From Bacillota bacterium (GTDB lineage: Bacteria; Bacillota; Clostridia; Acetivibrionales; DSM-1351): a stretch of 64,000 nt of DNA. The stretch spans positions 124,001 to 188,000 of the forward strand of contig JAEWOH010000018.1 in the NCBI GenBank assembly GCA_023460955.1, given 5' to 3'. Both the position numbers and the translations under genes were made by a program. Of this stretch, positions 1 to 8,181 are shown in pieces. Within the stretch, counting starts at the first letter, position 1; every line of letters starts with the position of its first letter. Below the pieces are notes generated by a model that saw only the letters and a list, made by a program, of their open reading frames with translations, searched no databases and was not told the origin of the DNA.

Positions 1-396
1 TGGGATGATGCCTTTGGAAATATATTAAAAACTGTACCCGTGTATGATTACAAAATGGACAGGTTAATTGACAAAAAGCTTCTGCCTATCGAAAAGAACA
101 AGGTGGAGGGTTTCCAGAAAGAAAAAGTTTTTTATCTTGATATTGAAGATACCGATATGAGCGGCTTCCGTATTTTTAAAGGTGATAGGGCTCTGGCCGT
201 ATTAACCGGTGAGATTGATAATGACGGCATATTCTTTATCGAATATAAAGGCACCAGAGCAGTAAGACAGGTAAAGAAGCTTCAGGCTGACAAACTTCTG
301 CTGGTAAGTAACAGAGGAAACCTTATTACAGAGACCATGAGTTTAAAGGAAATAAAAGTCATTGCAAGACTTGTCAAGCTGGAAATATCCTTATAA
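1..396 (+). CDS. LexA-like (S24 peptidase-fold) repressor, C-terminal part
   Basis: The reading frame is open from the first base, so this is the 3' end of a longer gene. The last ~90 residues look like the LexA/phage-repressor S24 dimerisation domain: a segment DTDMSGFRIFKGDRALAV matches the usual pattern around the catalytic serine (GDSM..I..GD), and RAVRQVKKL matches the strand that carries the catalytic lysine. At both positions the expected residue is absent (Asp where Ser is expected, Arg where Lys is expected), so self-cleavage looks unlikely. By family this is probably a DNA-binding repressor with an N-terminal helix-turn-helix outside the window. The upstream half is missing, so its target cannot be judged. 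corA follows 33 bp downstream on the same strand. Confidence 0.5.
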   Translation, partial: WDDAFGNILKTVPVYDYKMDRLIDKKLLPIEKNKVEGFQKEKVFYLDIEDTDMSGFRIFKGDRALAVLTGEIDNDGIFFIEYKGTRAVRQVKKLQADKLLLVSNRGNLITETMSLKEIKVIARLVKLEISL

Positions 397-429
397 AACA
401 AATATGTATAGCTTTAAGAAGGAGTACAT

Positions 430-1494
430 ATGCAAAAGCTAGTCAAATCACGCTCCAGAACAATTGGGCTGCCACCCGGGTCGCTCATTCATATAGGAGA
501 TAAAAAACGTGAAAGCACCTTAATGACGCTTATAGATTATACGGAGGAAAGCTTTGAACAAAATCAGATCAGTTTAAAAGAACTTGAATCTCTTCAAACA
601 ACGGAAACTGGTATACGCTGGCTGAATGTTGAAGGCCTTAGTGATATTAATGTGCTCGAGACAGTAGGAAGAGTATTTAATCTGCATCCACTGATACTGG
701 AGGACATTTTAAATACCGACCAAAGGCCTAAGATAGATGTCAATGATGATTATATCTTTCTTACGGCTAAAATGTTATTTTATGATAAAGCTATCGGTGA
801 ATTTGATATTGAACAGGTGAGTTTTATTCTGGGTAAAAACTATGTGGTTTCAATAAGCGAAAAGGATACCGATGTTTTTGAACCTGTTATTAAGAGGCTG
901 CAGCAGGGTATGAGCCGTTTCAGAAAACTGGGAGCTGATTACCTGGCGTATAGCCTTCTGGATGTAGTTGTTGATAACTATTTTACTGTAATTGAGGGAT
1001 TTGGCGACAAGGTTGAAGTAGTGGAAGACGAAATGGTTGTCCGGACCAGTCGGCAAACTCTGAGGACCATTCACAAGCTGAAGCGACAAATATTATTTCT
1101 TCACAAGGCCGTTTGGCCTCTGAGGGAAGTACTATCCTTTCTGGAACGAGGAGAAAGCTTGCTTGTACAGGATTCAACCGAGATATACATCCGGGATTTA
1201 TACGATCACGTAATACAGGTTATGGATACCACCGAGACGCTGCGGGACATTCTTTCAAGCATGCTGGATGTCTATCTGTCCAGCAGCAGTAATAGAATGA
1301 ACGAGATAATGAAGGTACTGACAATAATATCTACTGTGTTTATGCCTCTTTCCTTTATAGTGGGTGTTTACGGAATGAACCTCAAAAATATGCCTGAACT
1401 AAACTGGCCTTGGATGTATCCGTTTTTATGGCTATGTATGATTTGCATATCAGTTTCCATGCTAATATTCTTCAAGAGAAAGAAGTGGTGGTAA
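430..1494 (+). CDS. corA: CorA-family magnesium/divalent cation transporter
   Basis: The 354-residue protein has the usual CorA length and build: a large acidic cytoplasmic N-terminal domain, a long helical stalk around residues 180-280, and two C-terminal membrane helices. The signature YGMN is at residues 314-317 (GMN selectivity loop), followed by NMPEL, and the chain ends in a basic RKKWW tail. CorA proteins are homopentameric channels that pass Mg2+ (in some cases Co2+ or Ni2+) down the membrane potential. The start has a good ribosome binding site (AAGGAG) nine bases upstream. A hairpin terminator follows about 90 bp after the stop, so it is probably transcribed alone or with the preceding repressor-like gene. 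Substrate preference within the family cannot be read from sequence. Confidence 0.93.
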   Translation: MQKLVKSRSRTIGLPPGSLIHIGDKKRESTLMTLIDYTEESFEQNQISLKELESLQTTETGIRWLNVEGLSDINVLETVGRVFNLHPLILEDILNTDQRPKIDVNDDYIFLTAKMLFYDKAIGEFDIEQVSFILGKNYVVSISEKDTDVFEPVIKRLQQGMSRFRKLGADYLAYSLLDVVVDNYFTVIEGFGDKVEVVEDEMVVRTSRQTLRTIHKLKRQILFLHKAVWPLREVLSFLERGESLLVQDSTEIYIRDLYDHVIQVMDTTETLRDILSSMLDVYLSSSSNRMNEIMKVLTIISTVFMPLSFIVGVYGMNLKNMPELNWPWMYPFLWLCMICISVSMLIFFKRKKWW

Positions 1495-1584
1495 TAGATT
1501 CAGTATAAGAAAATTACCACTTATGATAATAGACGCCTAAAGGTTAGACTTTGGTGCTAATAATTAATGTTATAGGGGATTTAT

Positions 1585-1608
1585 AAGTCGGGTGACCGGC
1601 TTTTTTTA
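1585..1608 (+). terminator. Rho-independent terminator after corA
   Basis: A seven-base stem (AAGTCGG / CCGGCTT, one wobble pair) with a GTGA loop is followed directly by a T run. Confidence 0.8.
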
Positions 1609-1630
1609 TACCCTGAACTAAATTACAAAA

Positions 1631-1676
1631 TTGTAATTTTAAAATTCACGCCTTTGTAATTTTATATCCGTATAAT
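1631..1676 (+). promoter_or_regulatory. Candidate promoter with two TTGTAATTTTA direct repeats
   Basis: TTGTAATTTTA occurs at 1631-1641 and again at 1654-1664, 23 bp apart (about two helical turns). A TATAAT -10 box follows at 1671-1676 and no good -35 is visible. The first copy is also the right arm of an inverted repeat, ATTACAA-AA-TTGTAAT (1622-1637). Direct repeats in helical phase just upstream of a -10 with a poor -35 are typical of sites for OmpR-family response regulators, so the regulator encoded at 5042 may act here. Confidence 0.45.
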
Positions 1677-1718
1677 CAGTTATAAAGCGTAAGCTAATTG
1701 ATATTTGGAGGAGAAAGA

Positions 1719-2402
1719 ATGGAAGTATTAAGAATTGAAAATCTCACAAAAAAATATGGAAAAGGTCACAATGAAGTTATTGCTGTTGATAATATAAGTT
1801 TTTCAGTTAATAAGGGCGAATTTGTTGCAATTGTGGGACCCAGCGGCTCAGGTAAAAGTACTTTACTGCATTTACTGGGTGGAGTTGATAAACCGACTTC
1901 CGGAAAAGTTTTTATTGATGATTTGGATATTTATAGCCTTAAGGAAAAGGATTTATCCATTTTAAGAAGGAGAAAGGTTGGTTTTGTTTTTCAGGCCTAT
2001 AATTTGATTCCGGTCTTATCAGCTGAAGAGAATATACTGATGCCGTTGCTTTTAGACAATAGAAAGGAAGATAAGCAGTATATAGATGAACTTCTGAATA
2101 TATTAAATCTGGAAGAAAGAAGAAGACACCTTCCCTCTGAACTTTCGGGCGGCCAGCAGCAACGTGTTTCCATCGGAAGGGCTCTTGCAAATAAGCCCTC
2201 AATTATTCTAGCAGATGAACCTACCGGGAACCTTGACACCAAAAACTCAAGAGAAGTGTTGGAATTATTGAAGTATTCAGCAAAGAAGTACAACCAAACC
2301 CTTATTCTTATTTCTCACGATATGAACATTGCTAGTACTGCTGACAGGGTAATCAGCATAATTGACGGAAAGATATCGGCTGATGAGGTGATAAGAAAAT
2401 GA
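1719..2402 (+). CDS. ABC transporter ATP-binding protein (MacB/LolD type)
   Basis: A 227-residue nucleotide-binding subunit. It has Walker A GPSGSGKST (residues 40-48), Q-loop FVFQAYNLIPVLS, signature LSGGQQQR, Walker B IILADEPTGNLD and a switch His in LISHD. The PTGNLD variant is typical of MacB/LolD/BceA-class exporters that work with FtsX-fold permeases. I start it at ATG 1719 because GGAGGAG lies six bases upstream; an in-frame TTG 21 bases earlier has no ribosome binding site. Its stop overlaps the permease start by four bases (ATGA), so the two are translationally coupled. With the two-component genes downstream it forms a BceAB/MacB-like unit for export, or for sensing and removal of envelope-active compounds. 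The substrate is unknown. Confidence 0.92.
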   Translation: MEVLRIENLTKKYGKGHNEVIAVDNISFSVNKGEFVAIVGPSGSGKSTLLHLLGGVDKPTSGKVFIDDLDIYSLKEKDLSILRRRKVGFVFQAYNLIPVLSAEENILMPLLLDNRKEDKQYIDELLNILNLEERRRHLPSELSGGQQQRVSIGRALANKPSIILADEPTGNLDTKNSREVLELLKYSAKKYNQTLILISHDMNIASTADRVISIIDGKISADEVIRK

Positions 2403-4912
2403 GAAATTATTCAACTCTGACAGTGAGATATCTAAAAAAGCATATGGGAAGGACCTTACTTGCGCTGATTGGAATAGCAGTTGCCATATCAATGTTTACC
2501 TGTATAGGCAGTATATACTACAGCGGAATTAATAATGAGATTGAGAGTGCAAAAAAGGAGACCGGGAATTTTGAAGTTTCGTTTTATGATGCAGACAGGG
2601 AACAGGTAAAGGTATTGGCTGCAAATGCTGAAATAAAAAACGGAGGTATAGTTAAAGATGAGGGTATTTTTCTTATAAGTAACACCCTTTTGACCGAGTC
2701 ACTTAGAAAATTCACCATTAAAGCATACGATACGGCTGCCTTCAAGGATATATTCAAAATCAGACTTATTGAAGGAAGATTACCTGAAAACAGTTCTGAA
2801 ATACTAGTAGATAAAAAATTTTCAGCTATACTCAAGAATAAAAAAATCAATAATAAACTTGATGGAGAGATAACAACCAAGGAAGGCATTACGTCTAAAA
2901 CTCAATACAACATTGTAGGCTCCTATGAAAGTGCAGAAATAACCAACACTGCTTTAACCTATTTGGATATAGAGACGTCACCGAATACTAAAGCTTATAC
3001 TTATTTTGCCAACATGAAAACTGAAAAAGGCAGACCTGAACTGGCTACGAAAATAGCGAAACAAAACCAGGTGAAGGTGAACGGAAATACAAAGCTTCTG
3101 TATTTATTGGGTGATGGCCCTGATAAGAAAAAAAACAATCAGATGGCAGTAGTTTTCGGAACAATTGCGGCTTTCGTAGTTGTATGTACCACAGTAGTGA
3201 TTTATAATGCTTTTAACATATCTGTTATGGAGAGAATTAAGCATTTCGGGATACTTAGAAGTATTGGGGCGACCAAGGCTCAGATCAGAAAACTTGTTTT
3301 TAAGGAAGCGTTTATAATGAGTATCATAGCTATTCCAACAGGTATTGCAGTGGGCTTTGCCGGAGTTATGATAACATTTAATGTTCTGACGGATGGATTT
3401 CTGAGCACCTTCAAAATAGGCTTCTATCCCCAGGTAATTGTAGTAGCCACTGTTCTTGGGCTTGTAACCGTATTTGTGTCAGCTTTCTTCCCTGCAAGAA
3501 CAGCCTCGAAAGTTTCACCCATAGACGCAATCAGAGGAACCATGATAGTCAAGGGAGACAAGTTGAAAAGGAGAGGTGGAAGGCTAGCTGGATTATTTTT
3601 CAGATTTGAAGGTCAGGTAGCATATAAAAATATCAAGAGAAGCAGGAAAAGATTCTATATAACCTGTTTATCATTAATAATATCTTTAATAACCTTTGTG
3701 TTTTTCTCCAATTTTATCGATATTCTTTTTGAAAGCAATAAAATTGCAAATGGAATGATTAAGGTTGGGGCAATCTTTTCTAAGCAGCAGGAAGCCGGAA
3801 CTCCTTATCTAAGCGAGAATTTGAGTCGTCAGATAAAAAGTTCTGAAGGGGTCACAGAGGTTTTTAATTTAAATTTTAATACAGTTCCATTGCCCCTTGA
3901 TAAAAACAAGTTGAACGAGAAGTTTGTGCCTTCCTTAAAGCTCAACAAAATCGAAGAGTTTAAAGACAAATATATTATTGGAGGTGCACAGCTTATAGGC
4001 TATGATCAAAAGACTCTTGAACTGTTAAATAAACAAAATAACAGCAAAATAAATTATGGAGAGTTTAATGATGAGAATGGTGTAATTATCGTAAATAAGG
4101 CAGGAGGTTTTGACAAAAACAAGAACCGGTTTTATGACTCTTTTACCACTTACAAAACGGGTGATGAGATCACTCTTCCGGTCTTAAACCAGAAATTTGT
4201 TGATAGCCCCGATATCAAGCAGCTTAAAGAAATTGCAAGGACAGGAAAAACAATGACTTTTAAGGTTGTTGGAGTTGTCGATTATGAAGTTATCAGTGGT
4301 TCTGTACTATACGACGGTTTTGGATTGATTATGACAAATGAAAATTACACTGAATTAACGACAATTAAGGGACTTTCAGTAATAGCAGCAAACTTTATTT
4401 CTCCTGACCTGGCAAATAAAAACTTTGAAAAATTTAATATTCTCGCTGATGAGAATAAAGCCACATATCTGGATATACAAAGTGAAATGAAAAAAGTTGA
4501 TTCTTTGTCAAATCAAATGATGGTATTGGTATATGGCTTCATAGGCTTAATAGTTGTTATATCTACTGTGAATATAGTAAATACTGTAACAATAAATCTT
4601 TTGGTGAAGAAAAGAGAATATGCTACTTTTAAAGCTATAGGAATGACAAAGCGGCAATTTCAGAAGCTGGTTCTGCTGGAAGGAGCGTTGTTTGGCATTA
4701 TTGCCTGTATAGCAGGCTTACCCTTATCCCACTTTTTGACTTATGTTATACTTAAAAATAACCCTGTAGGTGGTATTGGTTTTAGCTTTGCAGTATGGCC
4801 TTATTTAAGTGGGGGAGTGGGTATAATACTTATTACGTTACTTGCAGCAGTCATACCGCTAAGAAAACTAAATGATATGAATATTGTCGAAGCATTAAGA
4901 ATTGAAGAATAA
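2399..4912 (+). CDS. FtsX-like ABC transporter permease, 837 aa
   Basis: This membrane subunit partners the upstream ATPase. It has one membrane helix near residues 18-40, a large extracytoplasmic segment, then a block of helices (about 250-380) ending in the FtsX-type sequence PARTASKVSPIDAIRG. A second duplicated block starts near residue 420, with a long external domain and terminal helices (about 700-830) ending in VEALRIEE. Two FtsX domains in one chain is the arrangement of the clostridial and streptococcal large permeases (SalY/YxdM/MacB-related). It contains several mid-chain KREYATFKAIGMT-type motifs near the coupling helices. Family role: mechanotransmission or export across the envelope, often against antimicrobial peptides. 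It is followed by a terminator, so the two-component genes behind it have their own promoter. Confidence 0.88.
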   Translation: MRNYSTLTVRYLKKHMGRTLLALIGIAVAISMFTCIGSIYYSGINNEIESAKKETGNFEVSFYDADREQVKVLAANAEIKNGGIVKDEGIFLISNTLLTESLRKFTIKAYDTAAFKDIFKIRLIEGRLPENSSEILVDKKFSAILKNKKINNKLDGEITTKEGITSKTQYNIVGSYESAEITNTALTYLDIETSPNTKAYTYFANMKTEKGRPELATKIAKQNQVKVNGNTKLLYLLGDGPDKKKNNQMAVVFGTIAAFVVVCTTVVIYNAFNISVMERIKHFGILRSIGATKAQIRKLVFKEAFIMSIIAIPTGIAVGFAGVMITFNVLTDGFLSTFKIGFYPQVIVVATVLGLVTVFVSAFFPARTASKVSPIDAIRGTMIVKGDKLKRRGGRLAGLFFRFEGQVAYKNIKRSRKRFYITCLSLIISLITFVFFSNFIDILFESNKIANGMIKVGAIFSKQQEAGTPYLSENLSRQIKSSEGVTEVFNLNFNTVPLPLDKNKLNEKFVPSLKLNKIEEFKDKYIIGGAQLIGYDQKTLELLNKQNNSKINYGEFNDENGVIIVNKAGGFDKNKNRFYDSFTTYKTGDEITLPVLNQKFVDSPDIKQLKEIARTGKTMTFKVVGVVDYEVISGSVLYDGFGLIMTNENYTELTTIKGLSVIAANFISPDLANKNFEKFNILADENKATYLDIQSEMKKVDSLSNQMMVLVYGFIGLIVVISTVNIVNTVTINLLVKKREYATFKAIGMTKRQFQKLVLLEGALFGIIACIAGLPLSHFLTYVILKNNPVGGIGFSFAVWPYLSGGVGIILITLLAAVIPLRKLNDMNIVEALRIEE

Positions 4913-4924
4913 GTAATGAATTAT

Positions 4925-4954
4925 AAGGGTTGCTGTTAAAAGCAACCCTTATTT
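4925..4954 (+). terminator. Terminator hairpin after ABC permease
   Basis: A perfect 10-bp stem AAGGGTTGCT / AGCAACCCTT with a six-base loop lies just behind the stop codon. Only a short, interrupted T stretch follows, so termination may be partial. Confidence 0.65.
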
Positions 4955-5009
4955 AATGGAGCCAAATCTGATAAAATAATGTAAAGCAATGGTTGAACTG
5001 CTTAATCGT

Positions 5010-5024
5010 GTAAACATTGTTTAC
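5010..5024. promoter_or_regulatory. Palindromic operator candidate GTAAACA-T-TGTTTAC
   Basis: A perfect 7-bp inverted repeat with a one-base spacer lies 18 bp upstream of the response-regulator start codon, just before the GGAGG ribosome binding site. Its position suggests a repressor or autoregulatory site for the two-component operon. The same half-site occurs at the right end of the window (63644-63673). Confidence 0.45.
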
Positions 5025-5041
5025 GTAGATGGAGGTTAAAA

Positions 5042-5725
5042 ATGAATATTTTACTTGTTGAAGATGACGGGCCTCTTGCAATGGGTATAGAATATGCTTT
5101 AAGAAAAAGTGGATTTTCAGTTCAGATAGCAAAATCAATAAAGGAAGCTAATGAGCTTTTTAATTCATCAATTCAGTTGCTTTTGCTGGATGTAAGCTTG
5201 CCTGACGGGAATGGGTATGACTTTTGCAAAAGTATCAGAGCAAAGAATAATGTACCAATTATATTTATGACGGCTCTTGATGATGAAGCTAACGTAGTTT
5301 TTGGCTTGGATATCGGAGGGGACGATTATATATCAAAACCCATTAGAATAAGTGAATTGGTTTCAAGGATAAACGCACTTATGAGACGGCAAAACAAAAC
5401 CGTAGACAGCGATTCCAGGTGTCTTGTAAGCGGCAGCGTGCAAGTTGAACCGTTAAAATGCAAAGTCACAGTAAGAGGAACAGATGTAAACCTTACAGCT
5501 GCTGAATACAAACTTCTGCTGCTTTTAATTGAAAACAGGGACAAGGTTCTGAATCGTAGTACAATTATTGAGCAATTATGGGATATTGATGGCAATTTTG
5601 TAGATTATAATACCCTGAATGTATACGTAAAAAGGCTAAGAGAAAAAATTGAGACTGAGCAGGAAAAGCACATTGAAACAATAAGGGGTCTTGGGTATGT
5701 CTGGAGGGATAACTTTTCAGCTTAA
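5042..5725 (+). CDS. OmpR-family response regulator
   Basis: A 227-residue regulator with an N-terminal receiver domain (acidic pocket EDD at residues 7-9, phospho-acceptor Asp50 in LLLLDVSLPDGNG, conserved Lys in DDYISKPI) and a C-terminal winged helix (about 130-224) ending in RGLGYVW. It would be phosphorylated by the kinase encoded immediately downstream and bind DNA as a dimer at direct repeats. The GGAGG motif is well placed before the ATG. Location directly behind the MacB-like transporter suggests it controls that transporter, as in BceRS/BceAB-type modules; the repeats at 1631-1664 are candidate sites. The specific signal is unknown. Confidence 0.9.
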   Translation: MNILLVEDDGPLAMGIEYALRKSGFSVQIAKSIKEANELFNSSIQLLLLDVSLPDGNGYDFCKSIRAKNNVPIIFMTALDDEANVVFGLDIGGDDYISKPIRISELVSRINALMRRQNKTVDSDSRCLVSGSVQVEPLKCKVTVRGTDVNLTAAEYKLLLLLIENRDKVLNRSTIIEQLWDIDGNFVDYNTLNVYVKRLREKIETEQEKHIETIRGLGYVWRDNFSA

Positions 5726-5746
5726 TTAACCTGAAGGAGGAAAGGA

Positions 5747-6991
5747 ATGAGCATTTTAAAAAATAATGAGGTAAAAATGTCCTTAGGTATTCTTACTGTG
5801 TTGCTAATGGCTTTTAGCGCTGTATTTATATTCATGCTTCAGAGTTATACCGGAAATATCAATCAGGAACTGATAAAACAGAATATTGCCGTAATTGGTG
5901 CAGTTGTAAAAACTTACCCCGAGGCTGAAACTGAAATAGTCAAAAACTTTACAGGAAATTATGCGGGAGATTATAAACTTGGCAGAAGCATAATGAAAAA
6001 ATATAGTTATGACGAAAACCTTAACGTTGAAAAAAACGGTTTTGTATTCAAGGAACTTCGAAATACTAAAATTAAATTTTACGCTCTGGTTTTTGGTTTG
6101 GCAGCTGTTTTGATTTCATTGTACTTAATGAGTTTCAACAGAATATATTCCGGAATCAGGAAAATCAGCCAAGGAGCTGAGGCTGTAATAGAAGGTAATT
6201 TCCGTCCCATCCCGGGAGATACCCAGGAAGGTGATATGGGGTTTCTAGTAAGCCAGTTTAATACCATGACGGAAAGATTAAGTGAAAATGTCGAGGCACT
6301 TAAAGAGGAGAAGTTTTTTCTTAAAAGACTTATTACTGATATTTCACACCAGCTTAAAACTCCCCTTGCCTCGCTTATAATGTTTAATGATATTTTGAAA
6401 ACTGATAGTACAATATCGGAACTTGAACGTAAAACCTTTGTTAATGAAAGCAAAAACCAGCTGGACAGAATGGAATGGCTCATAAAAAACATGTTAAAAA
6501 TGGCGAAACTTGAAGCTGGTGTAGTTGAATTTAATCAGGAACCTTTGCCCATTATAAATACGATAAAAACAAGCATAAACGGATTGAGTTTTATTGCAGA
6601 AGAAAAAAATATTTTAATTGACACACGCGGTGATGAAAATGTTATTGTAAAGCATGACAGAAGGTGGACTGCCGAGGCGTTTTCAAATATTATAAAAAAC
6701 TGTATTGAACATAGTAGACCAGGGGGGTTAATCCAAATCCGCTGGGAGGAAAACAGTGTATTTGTTCAGGTTGAAATTAAAGACAATGGAGTAGGGATAC
6801 CCAAGGAGGAGCTTCCAAAAATTTTTGACAGGTTTTACAAGGGTCCTGATAGCAGTAACCCCACAAACATAGGAATTGGCTTGTACATTACAAAGACAGT
6901 AATTGAAGGTCAGGGTGGTTCGATATATGCGTATAGTGAACCCTCAATGGGGACAAGGTTTATTATAAGATTAATAAAAATTTGTGATTAA
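5747..6991 (+). CDS. Sensor histidine kinase (HAMP, HisKA, HATPase)
   Basis: The 414-residue kinase has membrane helices at about 12-32 and 110-130 enclosing a ~75-residue external region, then a HAMP linker. The HisKA box has phospho-acceptor His201 (DISHQLKTPLASL). The ATP-binding domain has an N-box (IIKNCIEHS), a G1 box (DNGVGIP), an F-box (FDRFYKG) and a G2 box (GIGLYI). The partner is the response regulator 21 bp upstream; GGAGGAAAGG precedes the ATG. Unlike the very short-looped Bce-type kinases, this one has a moderate external domain and could sense a ligand directly. No terminator is evident behind it; the next gene starts 148 bp later. Confidence 0.9.
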   Translation: MSILKNNEVKMSLGILTVLLMAFSAVFIFMLQSYTGNINQELIKQNIAVIGAVVKTYPEAETEIVKNFTGNYAGDYKLGRSIMKKYSYDENLNVEKNGFVFKELRNTKIKFYALVFGLAAVLISLYLMSFNRIYSGIRKISQGAEAVIEGNFRPIPGDTQEGDMGFLVSQFNTMTERLSENVEALKEEKFFLKRLITDISHQLKTPLASLIMFNDILKTDSTISELERKTFVNESKNQLDRMEWLIKNMLKMAKLEAGVVEFNQEPLPIINTIKTSINGLSFIAEEKNILIDTRGDENVIVKHDRRWTAEAFSNIIKNCIEHSRPGGLIQIRWEENSVFVQVEIKDNGVGIPKEELPKIFDRFYKGPDSSNPTNIGIGLYITKTVIEGQGGSIYAYSEPSMGTRFIIRLIKICD

Positions 6992-7139
6992 AGGTCGTAT
7001 TTAAAAAAAATGTTTGTAAAAATATTAGTTTATAGTAAAATAATGTTATGAATTTGTAAACACGTGTTGCAGCAATCAGGTAAGGGGTTTGACGGTTTTG
7101 ATAACCTTGGACCGATAATATTTTTAAGGGGGTTGTTTT

Positions 7140-8042
7140 ATGCAGAAGGCATATATTTACCTATATGGTATGACGCTGGTTAGTACCATGCATTTATTAA
7201 CAAATGATTTTCCTCAGGCCGATGCCTATTCAGAAATAAAGGAGAGCTATGTGCTGCCCGGAGGGGAAACCGGGAGCTGTGCAGTTGTTTTATCCTCTCT
7301 TGGCTGTGAAGTTAAGCTGGACGGTAATTATCAGGGTCGTAAAACAATGGAGGTATTACAAAAGTATCTTGTGGACCGATACGGAGTCGATATGACAAGA
7401 ACTTACAACGATCCTGATTTCGATGGAGTCCAGGATATGGTTGTAATAGGAGGGAATACACGAAACTGCTTTGGAACCTTTGGTGCGTATTTTGATGACT
7501 CTGTAAAACGATGGAATACACCTATTAAAGAAGATATTGAAAACTCTTCTGTGGTGGGGCTTGATCCTTTCTTTATGGAACAGTCGGAGCTTGTGGCAGA
7601 ATACTGCAAAGAGTCGGGAAAAAAGTATGTTACTATAGACTGTAAGCCCGAAACCATAATACATAAGTATTCTGAGGTTAACGTAATATCAAACGAGTTC
7701 ATTGAAAATAATTACCCTGGCTGTGATATTAATCAACTATTCAGAACATATACGGATAATACTGACGGGCTTGTAATATTTACTTTTGGCGCAAGAGAAA
7801 TATTATACGGCAGAAAGAATCAGCCCATTAAGAGCTTTAAGCCTTATAAGGTACAGGTTGAAAGCACACTAGGGGCAGGGGACTCTTTTAAAGCCGGAGC
7901 AGTTTACGGAATATATAAAGAAATGGCTGATGACGAAATTGTAAAATTTGCTGCAGCAACAGCAGCCACCGTTTGCAGCAGCTTTCCTTTAGCTTTAAAT
8001 CCACCTTCTTTAAAAAAAATATATGAGTTGATAAACGGATAG
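7140..8042 (+). CDS. PfkB-family carbohydrate kinase
   Basis: A 300-residue ribokinase-fold sugar kinase. The N-terminal part carries the substrate-binding PGGETGSCAVVLSSLGC segment, comparable to the PfkB signature-1 region (GG..N.A..LA.LG). The C-terminal signature 2 is STLGAGDSFKAGAVYG, with the catalytic Asp in GAGD. Members phosphorylate sugars or nucleosides such as ribose, fructose, 2-keto-3-deoxygluconate or adenosine; the specificity here is not readable. The gene stands alone between the kinase gene and the zinc lipoprotein gene, with AAGGGGG before its ATG. A weak TTGACG ... GATAAT promoter (7089-7119, 19-bp spacer) lies in the intergenic region. Confidence 0.82.
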   Translation: MQKAYIYLYGMTLVSTMHLLTNDFPQADAYSEIKESYVLPGGETGSCAVVLSSLGCEVKLDGNYQGRKTMEVLQKYLVDRYGVDMTRTYNDPDFDGVQDMVVIGGNTRNCFGTFGAYFDDSVKRWNTPIKEDIENSSVVGLDPFFMEQSELVAEYCKESGKKYVTIDCKPETIIHKYSEVNVISNEFIENNYPGCDINQLFRTYTDNTDGLVIFTFGAREILYGRKNQPIKSFKPYKVQVESTLGAGDSFKAGAVYGIYKEMADDEIVKFAAATAATVCSSFPLALNPPSLKKIYELING

Positions 8043-8055
8043 CACTAAATGAGAG

Positions 8056-8150
8056 TTTAAGGTAGGGGGTTTTTAGTATATAATAGAGTTAGATAATGAA
8101 AAGCTTCCAGTCATTATGGAATGGGTAGATTTTAACACCTGAGCTTTTAT
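8056..8150 (+). promoter_or_regulatory. Promoter and leader hairpin before the zinc lipoprotein gene
   Basis: A -10 box TATAAT (8079-8084) has a poor -35 (TTTAAG, 8056-8061) at 17 bp. Downstream, GAAAAGCT (8098-8105) can pair with AGCTTTT (8142-8148), which would close a 36-base loop in the transcribed leader. The structure could be a weak terminator of the preceding gene or a leader element; I recognise no known riboswitch. Confidence 0.4.
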
Positions 8151-8181
8151 TATTTAATTCTATTTACAGGAGGCAGTTTTT

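Noticed and set aside
983..1177. Open reading frames antisense to corA
   Set aside because: No ribosome binding sites and no recognisable family; the plus-strand gene explains the region.
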